From Polaribacter glomeratus (GTDB taxonomy: Bacteria; Bacteroidota; Bacteroidia; Flavobacteriales; Flavobacteriaceae): a stretch of 64,000 nt of DNA. Both the position numbers and the translations under genes were made by a program. The notes beneath the pieces were generated by a model. That model did no database searches, was not told the DNA's origin, and worked only from the letters and a program-made list of their open reading frames with translations. The DNA lies in NCBI RefSeq assembly GCF_002954665.1, contig NZ_MSCM01000001.1, positions 1,762,578 to 1,826,577 of the forward strand. The letters run 5' to 3'. Positions 44,944 to 53,789 of this stretch are shown here, one piece after another. Numbering within the stretch: the first letter of the stretch is position 1; every line of letters begins with the position of its first letter.

Positions 44944-45738
44944 TTAAATTATAAAGTTAATATACAAATATACAAATGGTGCAGCAAACAACAAGCTATC
45001 TAGTCTATCTAAAATACCTCCATGTCCTGGCATTATGCTACCACTATCTTTAATTTTAGCTTGCCTTTTAAATTTTGATTCAACTAAATCTCCTATTGTA
45101 CCTACTACAGATACAATGAGTCCTATAATTAACCAATTTAACAAAGAAAAATCAACATTAAATTTACTGATTAAAAAAGCGGTTAAAAGTGCAAAAGTTA
45201 AACCTCCAAGAAAACCTTCTACAGTTTTTTTTGGTGATACAGACGGAAACAACTTACGTGTTCCAAAATTTTTACCAACTAGAAAAGCAAATGAATCGTT
45301 TATCCAAATAATAGACAAAACACTAATCATTAAATAGGGATGGAAATTACCTTTATAAAAAGGAAGCAAAACCAAAAAGCAGATAGAAAATATTACATAT
45401 CTAATAGTTACGCCTAACTTAGCTCTATCATTAAAAAAAGTGATTTGTTTTTTGGCAAATAATTGGTACATCAGAAACAAAGAAGAAGCAATAGTAACTG
45501 CTAAAACTAAAACGGTAGCATAGCTGTTTTGCCTTTGTATCATCAAAAATAAAACGAAAGCATAAAAAATGTAGGCTGCGTAGTTTTTTAAAGCTACCAT
45601 TTTTGTGAATTCCCAAATACATAAAAACCCGAAAATTGTAGTTAATACTATATAAGATTCCTTTGACAATAGAATTGCAGATATAAATATTAAAACATAT
45701 ATTATTCCAGAAAGACTCCTTGTTAAGAGGTGGCGCAT
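44944..45738 (-). CDS. cdsA: Phosphatidate cytidylyltransferase
   Basis: Makes CDP-diacylglycerol from phosphatidate and CTP, the branch point of phospholipid synthesis. The 264-residue protein has about seven or eight membrane segments. The C-terminal signature is visible as SKFKRQAKIKDSGSIMPGHGGILDRLDSL. It is flanked within 2 bases by psd downstream and the LUD gene upstream, so it belongs to a tight operon. Confidence 0.95.
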   Translation of the reverse strand: MRHLLTRSLSGIIYVLIFISAILLSKESYIVLTTIFGFLCIWEFTKMVALKNYAAYIFYAFVLFLMIQRQNSYATVLVLAVTIASSLFLMYQLFAKKQITFFNDRAKLGVTIRYVIFSICFLVLLPFYKGNFHPYLMISVLSIIWINDSFAFLVGKNFGTRKLFPSVSPKKTVEGFLGGLTFALLTAFLISKFNVDFSLLNWLIIGLIVSVVGTIGDLVESKFKRQAKIKDSGSIMPGHGGILDRLDSLLFAAPFVYLYINFII

Positions 45739-45739
45739 A

Positions 45740-46324
45740 TTATAAATCTTCTAATAGCAACAAATATAAGTTTTTTGAATTACTGTTACCATAGTTTAAA
45801 AAATTATCATCACTATTATCAATAATATAATTTTTTATAGCAGAGATATTAGTAGGCAAACTCTTTGTCCTATTTGTTTTAATACCTGTTAAACCTTGAC
45901 CCGTATCCTTAACTAGTTGACTTGTTGTTGCATACACAATAAAGTTGTCAGAAAACTCTCTTAACCTTGTACTTTTTAATTGATTTGACGAAAAGAGAAT
46001 ATCTCCGTTATCTGCAATTAAATGTTCGCAAGAAGTAAGTATTGGGGTGTTATCGTTAAATTTGTGTATTATTTTAACTTCATTCTTATTAAATAAAGAA
46101 GCTAAGCTTTCGTTTAACAAATAAATTTCATCCCAATTATTTTCTGAGAGCACTTTTTTAAAATTATCAATAACCTCTGCTTTATTTACACAATACAAAA
46201 ACTTCCCTCCTTTTTTAAGAAAATTATGTACAAACAAATCATCAAGAGATAATTTTACCTCTTGTTTTTCTGTTTCTGTATCCTCATCTGTTTGGATATT
46301 AAAGAGCTTTTTAAAGAAATTCAT
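45740..46324 (-). CDS. LUD-domain protein (LutC-like)
   Basis: A 194-residue cytosolic protein with a LUD domain. Evidence is the segment PILTSCEHLIADNGDILFSSNQ, matching the 'A...IAETGT...' core of LutC/LutB, and the ending NLYLLLLEDL typical of the family. LutABC proteins oxidise lactate, but no lutA or lutB is present, so the role here is unknown. It sits between ftsH (7-base gap) and cdsA (1-base gap), an order seen in other Flavobacteriia. Confidence 0.85.
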   Translation of the reverse strand: MNFFKKLFNIQTDEDTETEKQEVKLSLDDLFVHNFLKKGGKFLYCVNKAEVIDNFKKVLSENNWDEIYLLNESLASLFNKNEVKIIHKFNDNTPILTSCEHLIADNGDILFSSNQLKSTRLREFSDNFIVYATTSQLVKDTGQGLTGIKTNRTKSLPTNISAIKNYIIDNSDDNFLNYGNSNSKNLYLLLLEDL

Positions 46325-46331
46325 TTAAAAA

Positions 46332-48311
46332 TTATGCTTCAGGCGTATTATCTACTGCCGGTTTTTCTAGTACTTCTTTGATTGTTTCGTGCTCTACTTC
46401 TTCTGCTTCGCCAAAAGGTCTCTTACCAAAGATTTCTTGTAAGTCATCTTTAAAAATAACTTCTTTTTCTAATAACAAATCTGCTAATAACGTTAGCTTC
46501 TCTTTGTTATTTTCTAAAAGATCAATAGCTCTTTGATATTGTGTCTCGATCATTTTAGAGATTTCTTTATCAATTTTTCTACCAGTTTCTTCGCTATACG
46601 GTTTTACAAAAGCATCATTACCCGATGAATCATAATACGTAATATTACCAACTTCCTCGTTTAAACCATAGACAGTAATCATTGCTCTAGCTTGTTTCGT
46701 TACTTTTTCTAAATCGCTTAAAGCTCCTGTAGAAATTTTATTAAACATTACTTTTTCTGCAGCTCTACCTCCCATTGTAGCACACATTTCATCCAACATT
46801 TGTTCTGTTTGAACAATCATTCTTTCTGCTGGCAAATACCAAGCAGCTCCTAATGATTGTCCTCTTGGCACAATCGTAACCTTTACTAAAGGTGCAGCAT
46901 GCTCTAACATCCAACTTACAGTTGCATGACCCGCTTCGTGAAACGCAATTACTTTCTTTTCTTTCGGTGTAATTACTTTATTTTTCTTCTCTAAACCACC
47001 AACAATTCTATCAACAGCATCTAAAAAATCTTGGTGATGAATTGCTTTTTTACCTGTTCTTGCGGCGATTAAAGCAGCTTCATTACACATATTTGCAATG
47101 TCTGCACCAGAAAAACCTGGAGTTTGTTGCGCTAGAAACCCTATTTTAACATCATCTGCTAATTTTAATGGTTTTATATGAACTTCAAAAATTTCTTTTC
47201 TTTCGTTAATATTTGGTAAATCAACATAAATCTGTCTGTCAAAACGACCTGCACGCATTAACGCACTATCTAAAACGTCTGCTCTGTTGGTTGCAGCTAA
47301 TACAATAACATTTACATCGGTTCCAAAACCATCCATTTCGGTTAATAACTGGTTTAATGTGTTTTCACGTTCGTCATTACCACCTGTCATGTTATTTTTT
47401 CCACGAGCTCTACCAATTGCATCAATTTCATCAATAAAAATGATTGACGGCGATTTTTGAGCGGCTTGTTTAAACAAATCTCGAACTCTAGAAGCTCCAA
47501 CACCCACAAACATTTCAACAAAATCTGAACCAGATAAAGAGAAAAAAGGAACATCTGCTTCACCAGCTACTGCTTTTGCTAATAAGGTTTTCCCTGTTCC
47601 TGGAGGACCTACTAATAAAGCTCCTTTTGGAATTTTACCTCCTAACGAAGTATATTTATCTGGGTTCTTTAAAAAATCTACAATTTCTTGTACTTCTTCT
47701 TTTGCTCCTTCTAAACCAGCAACATTTTCGAACGTAGTTTTTACTTTCGTGTCTTTATCAAATAATTTAGCTTTCGATTTACCAATGCTAAAAATTTGAC
47801 CTCCACCGCCTGCGCCACCACCGGCACCAGACATTCTTCTCATAAAAAATAACCAAACTGCGATTAAAATAATAAATGGTAAAAAACCAAGAATAGCATC
47901 AAAAATGCTTGTGCTCTCTTTATTATCTACATCAACAATTAAATTATTCTCTTTTTTAATCGTTGCAATATTTTCTTCAAAAGTTCTTAAATCTCCAAAG
48001 TTATATTCGTAAACAGGAGATCCTGGTCTATAAAATGTTGTTGAAGTTTGCTTAGCATGTTTCGTCTTTTTAAGAGCTTCTGCCGTTAAAAACAACTGCG
48101 CAACATCTTTATTAATAACAACGATTTCTTTGATATCATTGTCTCTTAATATTTCTTCAAATTTATTTTTTGAAATACTTTTAGACGCCAAGTCGCCGCT
48201 ACTAAAAAATTGTACTGCAATAATTACAATAAAAATTGCACCATAAATCCAGTACGAACTAAACTTAAACTTAGGTAAATTAGATTTATTCTCTTTATTT
48301 GAATCGCTCAT
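46332..48311 (-). CDS. ftsH: ATP-dependent zinc metalloprotease FtsH
   Basis: A membrane-bound AAA+ protease of 659 residues that degrades misfolded membrane proteins and short-lived regulators. Two membrane segments (about 20-37 and 137-157) flank a periplasmic domain. Walker A is GPPGTGKT at 235-242, Walker [12 protein letters not shown] near 290-300, and the zinc motif HEAGH at 458-462. A glycine-rich linker (GAGGGAGGGG) follows the second membrane segment. It follows rsfS by 21 bases and leads into the lipid genes, so protein quality control and phospholipid synthesis may be co-expressed. Confidence 0.97.
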   Translation of the reverse strand: MSDSNKENKSNLPKFKFSSYWIYGAIFIVIIAVQFFSSGDLASKSISKNKFEEILRDNDIKEIVVINKDVAQLFLTAEALKKTKHAKQTSTTFYRPGSPVYEYNFGDLRTFEENIATIKKENNLIVDVDNKESTSIFDAILGFLPFIILIAVWLFFMRRMSGAGGGAGGGGQIFSIGKSKAKLFDKDTKVKTTFENVAGLEGAKEEVQEIVDFLKNPDKYTSLGGKIPKGALLVGPPGTGKTLLAKAVAGEADVPFFSLSGSDFVEMFVGVGASRVRDLFKQAAQKSPSIIFIDEIDAIGRARGKNNMTGGNDERENTLNQLLTEMDGFGTDVNVIVLAATNRADVLDSALMRAGRFDRQIYVDLPNINERKEIFEVHIKPLKLADDVKIGFLAQQTPGFSGADIANMCNEAALIAARTGKKAIHHQDFLDAVDRIVGGLEKKNKVITPKEKKVIAFHEAGHATVSWMLEHAAPLVKVTIVPRGQSLGAAWYLPAERMIVQTEQMLDEMCATMGGRAAEKVMFNKISTGALSDLEKVTKQARAMITVYGLNEEVGNITYYDSSGNDAFVKPYSEETGRKIDKEISKMIETQYQRAIDLLENNKEKLTLLADLLLEKEVIFKDDLQEIFGKRPFGEAEEVEHETIKEVLEKPAVDNTPEA

Positions 48312-48332
48312 TTTTTTATAAAATCAATAAGA

Positions 48333-48701
48333 TTAAACTGGATTTATTACGGTAATTTTTGCGTCACCCCAAAGGCCTTCAATATCATAAAAGTCTCTAA
48401 CATGTTTTTGAAAAACGTGCACTACTACATGAACGTAATCCATTAAAATCCACTCAGAATTTGTTTGCCCTTCTATGTGCCAAGGTTTGTCTTTAAGTGT
48501 TTTGCTAACTACTTTTTGAACCGAACCAGAAATTGCATTTACTTGTGTATTAGAATTTCCAGAACAGATTATAAAATAATCACAAACTGTATTTTCTATT
48601 TCTCTTAAATCTAATAATAAAATATTTTCTCCCTTAACATCATCTATCCCCTTAATAATCACAGAGATTAAATCATCGATGCTTGCTTGCTTTTTTGCCA
48701 T
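48333..48701 (-). CDS. rsfS: Ribosomal silencing factor RsfS
   Basis: A 122-residue protein that binds ribosomal protein uL14 and keeps the subunits apart when nutrients are scarce. Family motifs are visible: DYFIICSGNSNTQVNAI, PWHIEGQTNSEWILMDYVHVVVHVF and YDIEGLWGDA. It is the first gene of the rsfS-ftsH series, with a good -7 box 20-30 bases upstream. Confidence 0.95.
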   Translation of the reverse strand: MAKKQASIDDLISVIIKGIDDVKGENILLLDLREIENTVCDYFIICSGNSNTQVNAISGSVQKVVSKTLKDKPWHIEGQTNSEWILMDYVHVVVHVFQKHVRDFYDIEGLWGDAKITVINPV

Positions 48702-48723
48702 TAATATTTTTTCTAATTTAGTG

Positions 48724-48731
48724 CAAAGTTA
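48724..48731 (-). promoter_or_regulatory. Predicted -7 promoter box for rsfS-ftsH
   Basis: Read on the minus strand the box is TAACTTTG, an exact consensus match 23 bases before the rsfS start codon. No clear -33 TTTG is seen. Confidence 0.45.
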
Positions 48732-48788
48732 TTATTTTTTTGCGAGTATTTTATGTATTATTGAACTAGTTTACACTTTATTTAACAC

Positions 48789-49520
48789 TTGAAAATAATC
48801 AAACTTAATGCCACCAATTCTACCAATTCTTTTTTAAAAGAATTAGGGCAAAATTCTGCGCTTGAAAACTTTACGGTTGTGGTTACGGGTGAACAAAAAA
48901 AAGGTCGTGGCCAACAAGAAAGCAAGTGGATCTCTGAACCTTTTAAAAACCTTACATTCAGTGTTTTTACGAATGATTTTGATTTAGAAATTAGACATCA
49001 AAAATATTTAAACTTCGCAATATCTCTAGGCGTATTTAACACCCTTGCACATCATAAAATCCCGAATCTTTCTATAAAATGGCCTAACGACATTTTGTCA
49101 GCAAACAAGAAAATCTGTGGCATTTTAATAGAAAACAATATTAAAGGTACTAAAATTAATAGTTCTATCATCGGTATTGGCTTAAATGTAAACCAAGAAA
49201 AATTTCCAGATACTATAAAAAATGTATCCTCTTTAAAAATTACTAGCAATTTAGAATTTGATTTAGATCGTTTATTGATCGAAATTGTTGAAAATTTAAA
49301 AAAGACAATACACCTGCTTTCATTAAAAGAATACCTAAAACTAGAAACAGATTACTTAACTGCTTTGTACAAAAACAAAATACCATCTATGTTTAAAGAC
49401 AAAGATGGCATTTTATTTATGGGTAAAATTATAGGTGTTTCTAATTATGGCAATCTTCAAGTGGAATTAGAAGATGAAACCACTAGAGAATTCGGAGTGA
49501 AAGAAATTTCTTTCCTTTAA
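48789..49520 (+). CDS. birA: Biotin--acetyl-CoA-carboxylase ligase
   Basis: Attaches biotin to the carboxyl carrier protein. The 243-residue protein shows KLNATNSTNSFLKEL, the biotinyl-AMP loop EQKKGRGQQESKWIS, and SIKWPNDILSANKKICGILIE. There is no N-terminal helix-turn-helix, so it is the single-function, non-regulatory type. The start must be TTG at 48789: an in-frame TAA lies two codons upstream and no ATG precedes the conserved core. The last bases overlap the convergent SRPBCC gene by 4. Confidence 0.94.
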   Translation: MKIIKLNATNSTNSFLKELGQNSALENFTVVVTGEQKKGRGQQESKWISEPFKNLTFSVFTNDFDLEIRHQKYLNFAISLGVFNTLAHHKIPNLSIKWPNDILSANKKICGILIENNIKGTKINSSIIGIGLNVNQEKFPDTIKNVSSLKITSNLEFDLDRLLIEIVENLKKTIHLLSLKEYLKLETDYLTALYKNKIPSMFKDKDGILFMGKIIGVSNYGNLQVELEDETTREFGVKEISFL

Positions 49521-49906
49521 AGTTTTTCTAAATTATCGGTTAGCGTTTCAATAAAGTTGGTCAATGGTTTTTTAACCATCATTGCCATCATCATATTAAA
49601 TTCGCCATTAAAATCTAACTGCACTTTAGAAGAAGCTTCATCAATCTCATCGATATTTGCAACCAATTCAAAACTTAATTTGCTACTTGCCGCTCCCAAA
49701 GTAATGTTCGAAAATTCTGTGCTTTCTTTTAAAACCAACCTTATTTCTGGCATTCCTTTTAATCCGAAGATAAAAGAATCGCCTTCTACCTCAAACTTCT
49801 GAATAGATGCTGGCATTAATTGCTCAAAGTTTTTTAAATCTGATAAAAACTCAAAAGTTTCTTTTTGAGATTTATTCACCACTACTTTTGTACCACTAAT
49901 ATTCAT
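49517..49906 (-). CDS. SRPBCC-fold protein
   Basis: A 129-residue protein of the START/polyketide cyclase-like (SRPBCC) fold. It opens with a strand (GTKVVVNKSQKETFEFL), contains a helix (LKNFEQLMPASIQKF), then a beta-sheet, and closes with the long C-terminal helix (MVKKPLTNFIETLTDNLEKL). This fold binds a hydrophobic ligand; the ligand is unknown. It lies 12 bases after pyrE on the same strand and may be co-transcribed with it. Confidence 0.83.
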   Translation of the reverse strand: MNISGTKVVVNKSQKETFEFLSDLKNFEQLMPASIQKFEVEGDSFIFGLKGMPEIRLVLKESTEFSNITLGAASSKLSFELVANIDEIDEASSKVQLDFNGEFNMMMAMMVKKPLTNFIETLTDNLEKL

Positions 49907-49918
49907 ATTGTTTGTTTT

Positions 49919-50560
49919 TTATTGTTTCCACTCACTAGGGTTTGCGCTCCATTCTTGCAGTGTCTCTAATTCTTTTTCAGAAATATAATTACTATCTAAC
50001 GCTTGTTCTAGAAGGTTTTTATAATTACTTAAGGTGGTTAAATGAATGTTCTTTGCTTTAAAATTATCTTCAGCAACTTTAAAACCATAGGTAAAAATAG
50101 CCACCATTCCTTTCACCACAGCGCCAGCTTCTTTTAAAGCTGCAACAGCATTTAAACTACTATTACCTGTGCTTATTAAATCTTCGATAACCACCACATT
50201 TTGCCCACTTTCTAAATGGCCTTCAATTTGGTTTTTTCTACCGTGACTTTTAGGTTCTGGTCTTACATACACAAAAGGTACACCTAATTCTTGAGCAACC
50301 AAAACGCCAATAGCAATTGCGCCTGTAGCAACACCTGCAATTACATCTGGTTTACCATATTGTAGTTCTACAATCTTAGCAATTTCTTCTTTTAAGAAAA
50401 TACGAACTGATGGAAAAGACAACGTTATTCTATTATCGCAATAAATAGGAGATTTCCAACCAGAAGCCCATTTAAAGGGATCGTGCGGACTTAGCTTTAT
50501 TGCTTTAATTTGCAATAAATGCTCGGCTGTTTTTTTTGCGTTATCTTTGTTTAAAATCAT
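49919..50560 (-). CDS. pyrE: Orotate phosphoribosyltransferase
   Basis: Makes orotidine 5'-phosphate from orotate and PRPP. The 213-residue protein has FKWASGWKSPIYCDNR at the N terminus, VAGVATGAIAIG, YVRPEPKSHGRKNQIEG (the flexible catalytic loop) and the PRPP loop VVVIEDLISTGNSSLNA. The ATG at 50560 (MILNKDN) is chosen; an extension to 50608 would run into the divergent NUDIX gene. The two start codons are only 7 bases apart. Confidence 0.95.
   Translation of the reverse strand: MILNKDNAKKTAEHLLQIKAIKLSPHDPFKWASGWKSPIYCDNRITLSFPSVRIFLKEEIAKIVELQYGKPDVIAGVATGAIAIGVLVAQELGVPFVYVRPEPKSHGRKNQIEGHLESGQNVVVIEDLISTGNSSLNAVAALKEAGAVVKGMVAIFTYGFKVAEDNFKAKNIHLTTLSNYKNLLEQALDSNYISEKELETLQEWSANPSEWKQ
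50542..50549 (+). promoter_or_regulatory. -7 promoter box for the NUDIX gene, inside the 5' end of pyrE
   Basis: TATCTTTG matches TAnnTTTG exactly and lies 19-26 bases before the NUDIX ATG, within the first codons of pyrE on the other strand. Confidence 0.5.
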
Positions 50561-50564
50561 ACCG

Positions 50565-50572
50565 CAAATGTA
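50565..50572 (-). promoter_or_regulatory. -7 promoter box for pyrE, overlapping the NUDIX start codon
   Basis: On the minus strand the box reads TACATTTG. Transcription would begin at or within a few bases of the pyrE ATG, giving a nearly leaderless mRNA. No strong -33 is visible. Confidence 0.4.
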
Positions 50573-51164
50573 TAAAGTTTTTGTAAATGATAAACCAATT
50601 ATTATCACATCTTCTCTAAAAAAAGAAAATAATTATCCGGTTTACGACTTTCAAAATATTATTTTTGATGATATCCTTCACAAGTTAAAAGACGAAACAA
50701 TAAAAGGAATCAACCTTTACACCTCTAATTTAAAGGATGATTGGCTCATTTTCTTACAGAATATAGAAGTTATTCCTGCAGCCGGCGGCTTGGTTTTAAA
50801 TCCTAAAAAAGAAGTGTTATTTATTTTTAGAAATAATTTTTGGGATTTACCAAAAGGAAAAATTGAAAAAGGAGAACGTATTGAAACTGCTGCAATTAGA
50901 GAGGTTGAAGAAGAATGTGGCATTTTTAATCTATCGATTATCAAAAAAATAACTATTACCTATCATATTTATTTTCACAAAGGCGCAAAACTAAAAGAAA
51001 CCCACTGGTTTTTAATGAACTCAGACTTTAATGGACAATTAGTTCCGCAAACGGAAGAAGGCATTACAGCTGTTTGTTTTAAAAATGACACCGCAATTGA
51101 TGAAGCTTTAAAAAACACTTTCGAAAATATTAAATTGGTTTATGATACGTATAAAGAAGGCTAA
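50568..51164 (+). CDS. NUDIX hydrolase
   Basis: A 198-residue protein. The complete NUDIX box runs from GKIEKGERIETAAIREV to EEECGI, with both the REV and EE parts intact, so it should be an active Mg-dependent nucleotide pyrophosphatase. The N-terminal 70 residues form a separate small domain (YKVFVNDKPIIIT). The substrate is unknown. The ATG at 50568 is used; a TTG at 50547 lies inside the -7 box. It is divergent from pyrE. Confidence 0.9.
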   Translation: MYKVFVNDKPIIITSSLKKENNYPVYDFQNIIFDDILHKLKDETIKGINLYTSNLKDDWLIFLQNIEVIPAAGGLVLNPKKEVLFIFRNNFWDLPKGKIEKGERIETAAIREVEEECGIFNLSIIKKITITYHIYFHKGAKLKETHWFLMNSDFNGQLVPQTEEGITAVCFKNDTAIDEALKNTFENIKLVYDTYKEG

Positions 51165-51263
51165 ATTCAGTAACAAATGCTACTAAATGAGCTTCATTTA
51201 TTTTACAGTAGTCTTTAACTTTTATTAAAACGTTATGCCTAAGTCTATCTAAAAAAAACCAAC

Positions 51264-51271
51264 TACCTTTG
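51264..51271 (+). promoter_or_regulatory. Predicted -7 promoter box for the SulP transporter
   Basis: TACCTTTG is an exact match, 24 bases before the ATG, without a clear -33 partner. Confidence 0.42.
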
Positions 51272-51295
51272 CCGACTTTTAAAAGCTACTAAATT

Positions 51296-52957
51296 ATGAC
51301 TGAATTCATTAGAAAAATAATACCAAACGCAAAAGACGATGTGCTAGCAGGAATCACTGTTTCTTTAGCGATGATACCAGAAGTGGTAGCTTTTGCCTTT
51401 GTAGCTCAAATAGATCCTTTAGTGGCACTTTCCGGTGCATTTATCATTGGATTAATTACCGCTGTTTTTGGCGGAAGACCGGGTTTAATTTCTGGTGCTG
51501 CAGGTGCTGTTGCTGTTATTTTTGTAAGCATGATTTCTGAAGGGCATACAAAAGGAATGTTGTTTGACACGCCCATAGACAACATGGGTTATTTTTATTT
51601 ACTAGCCTGTGTAATTTTAATGGGAGTAATACAAATTCTTGCAGGAGTTTTAAAATTAGGTCGTTTTGTACGTTTAATTCCGCATTCTGTAATGATGGGA
51701 TTTGTAAACGGATTGGCAATTGTTATTTTCTGGGCACAAGTAAAAATGTTTACTCACAAATCTGTAAAGGTCTCAGAAAACGGTGTAAATGAATATGTAA
51801 GCACCTATATGTTTGGCAAAGAATTGTACATTATGCTTGGTTTTGTTGCTTTAACCATGGCTATTATTTGGTTATTACCAAAAATTACAAAGAAATTACC
51901 AGCCTCTTTAACGGCTATTTTAGTAACCACTTTTATCGTTATTTTTTCTGGTATAGAAGTTACAACCGTAGGCTCTTATATTATTGAAGGTGGCGGAACG
52001 GGTTTAAAAGGAGAATTCCCAACACCTAATTTAGAACTTTGGCAAAACTTACCTTTTAACCTAGATACTTTAACGTTTATTTTACCTTTTGCCTTTTTAG
52101 CGGCTTCGGTTGGCTTAATAGAGTCTTTAATGACAATGAATTTAGTAGATGAATTAACAGAAACTAGAGGAAACGGAAATAGAGAATGTGTTGCACAAGG
52201 TGCAGGAAATATTGTAAGTGGTCTTTTTGGGGGAACTGGTGGTTGCGGAATGATAGGACAAACTGTAATTAACATCAATGCGGGTGGTAGAGGACGTTTA
52301 TCTGGAATAATGATGGCGTTAACCTTATTAACTTTTATTCTTTTTACTGATAAATTAATAGAACAAGTGCCAATTGCAGCTTTAATTGGTGTAATGTTTA
52401 TGATGGTTATTGAAACTTTTGCTTGGTCTAGTTTTAGAATTTTAAAGAAAATACCTAAATCTGATGCTTTTGTTTTAATCATCGTTTCTGCTGTAACCGT
52501 TATTTTTGATCTTGCAATTGCCGTATTTGTAGGTGTAATTGTATCTGCATTGGTTTTTGCTTGGGAAAGCGCTAAAAAAATTAGAGCTAGAAAACGTATT
52601 AAAGAAGACGGTACGAAAGTATACGAAATTTGGGGACCGTTGTTCTTTGGAAGTATCGCTGCATTTAATGAAAAGTTTGATGTAAAAAACGACCCAGAAA
52701 AAGTAGAAATCGACTTTGTAGAAGCGCGTATTTCTGATCATTCTGCTATAGAAGCTATTTATGCATTGGTAGAAAAGTACCAAGCCGAAGGTAAAAGCAT
52801 TCGATTAAAACATTTAAGTGAAGATTGTAAGGTGCTTTTATACAAAGCAAGTCCAATTTTTCTAGATATTATTGAAGAAGATATCGATGATCCTCGTTAT
52901 CACTTAGCGGCTAACCCAGAGAAGTTTCCGAAATCTTTGAAGGAGTATAAGTTTTAA
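51296..52957 (+). CDS. SulP-family anion transporter with STAS domain
   Basis: A 553-residue inner-membrane transporter. About ten to twelve hydrophobic segments occupy residues 15-430, with family motifs DVLAGITVSLAMIPEVVAFAF near the N terminus, SGAAGAVAVIF, and GNGNRECVAQGAGNIVSGLFGGTGGCGMIG. A cytosolic STAS domain follows (residues about 455-545: VYEIWGPLFFGS, IDFVEARISDHSAIEAI). SulP proteins carry sulphate, bicarbonate or organic acids; the substrate here is not certain. Marine bacteria often use this type for bicarbonate uptake. It is monocistronic. Confidence 0.92.
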   Translation: MTEFIRKIIPNAKDDVLAGITVSLAMIPEVVAFAFVAQIDPLVALSGAFIIGLITAVFGGRPGLISGAAGAVAVIFVSMISEGHTKGMLFDTPIDNMGYFYLLACVILMGVIQILAGVLKLGRFVRLIPHSVMMGFVNGLAIVIFWAQVKMFTHKSVKVSENGVNEYVSTYMFGKELYIMLGFVALTMAIIWLLPKITKKLPASLTAILVTTFIVIFSGIEVTTVGSYIIEGGGTGLKGEFPTPNLELWQNLPFNLDTLTFILPFAFLAASVGLIESLMTMNLVDELTETRGNGNRECVAQGAGNIVSGLFGGTGGCGMIGQTVININAGGRGRLSGIMMALTLLTFILFTDKLIEQVPIAALIGVMFMMVIETFAWSSFRILKKIPKSDAFVLIIVSAVTVIFDLAIAVFVGVIVSALVFAWESAKKIRARKRIKEDGTKVYEIWGPLFFGSIAAFNEKFDVKNDPEKVEIDFVEARISDHSAIEAIYALVEKYQAEGKSIRLKHLSEDCKVLLYKASPIFLDIIEEDIDDPRYHLAANPEKFPKSLKEYKF

Positions 52958-52975
52958 GAGGGATTTTAAACGTTT

Positions 52976-53084
52976 AGCAGGGAATAAAGTTTTATAATTA
53001 TTATTTGTAGCTATTTCCTGCTTTACGTTGCAATCTTTTTATTCATTCTTCATAAAAAGGATTTCCACTGCAATCAGGGCTAGA
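52976..53084. repeat. REP-like palindromic repeat downstream of the SulP gene
   Basis: Two nested hairpins. AGCAGGGAATA pairs with TATTTCCTGCT (one G-T wobble, 52976-52986 with 53012-53022). AATCTTTTTAT pairs with ATAAAAAGGATT (one bulge, 53032-53042 with 53052-53063). The words TTTCCTGCTTTACGTTGCAA and CCACTGCAATCAGGGCTAG look like a dispersed intergenic repeat of Flavobacteriia. The remaining 200 bases up to the next gene are AT-rich and featureless. Confidence 0.6.
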
Positions 53085-53287
53085 AAACTAATTCTACAAA
53101 ATATAGAATTGTCGTTAATTTGTTTATTTTAGTTATCAAACGGACGTACAATCTATGAAGTTAATTTAGGAATACAAACATCAATTTTTAATTTGGAAGC
53201 TATATATTTTAATTTAACTATCTGACCCACAGGTTATTTAAATTTATTTCAGTATCTTTAGATTATAAATTTTAAGATAAAATAGCT

Positions 53288-53524
53288 ATGATTTCAGATT
53301 TAGAAGAAATAAGAAAATTAAAACATCCAAATTACAAAATAATGGAATTGGATAAAGATAAACTTCAAATTGAATTAAATTCTTGGTCTCGTGAAGATTT
53401 AATAGACTGGTTATCTTGGAATGATAGAAATGGTGTGTATAAAGATGAAGATTCTCTATTGGAGTTTGATAACATTTTAGGTAAAACAGAAGCTATTGCT
53501 ATTATTACTAGGCAAATTTCTTGA
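53288..53524 (+). CDS. Small protein of unknown function
   Basis: A 78-residue acidic protein without signal peptide or membrane segment. It is mostly helical, with a tryptophan-containing central motif (SWSREDLIDWLSWNDRNGVY). I do not recognise the family. A -7-like box (TATCTTTA) lies about 30 bases upstream. It faces the R-M operon, separated by 265 bases with no gene. Confidence 0.6.
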   Translation: MISDLEEIRKLKHPNYKIMELDKDKLQIELNSWSREDLIDWLSWNDRNGVYKDEDSLLEFDNILGKTEAIAIITRQIS

Positions 53525-53789
53525 GGTTGTTTAAAACAAAAAGAAGTCAAAAAGTGACGTACAGGTTTTAAACAGATAATTTTTATTTCTTAGTTTTTTT
53601 TTAAAAAAGATTAAAAAAGTGATGAAGTAGAAACTTTTCAATTAAATTATTATCGAAAATTTGGAAAACATAATTTATCTTAAAAGCGTCTTTTGATTAA
53701 GACGATTGAAAAGGAATTGATCATTTGTATTTCGTTAGTATTTTTTTAACGATAAAGGTTCAATTAATGAGTTATAAAGGATGAACAGT

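Noticed and set aside
51976..52482. Long minus-strand open frame (168 codons) inside the SulP gene
   Set aside because: It is antisense to the conserved SulP signature region, and its own translation is low-complexity and unlike any family.
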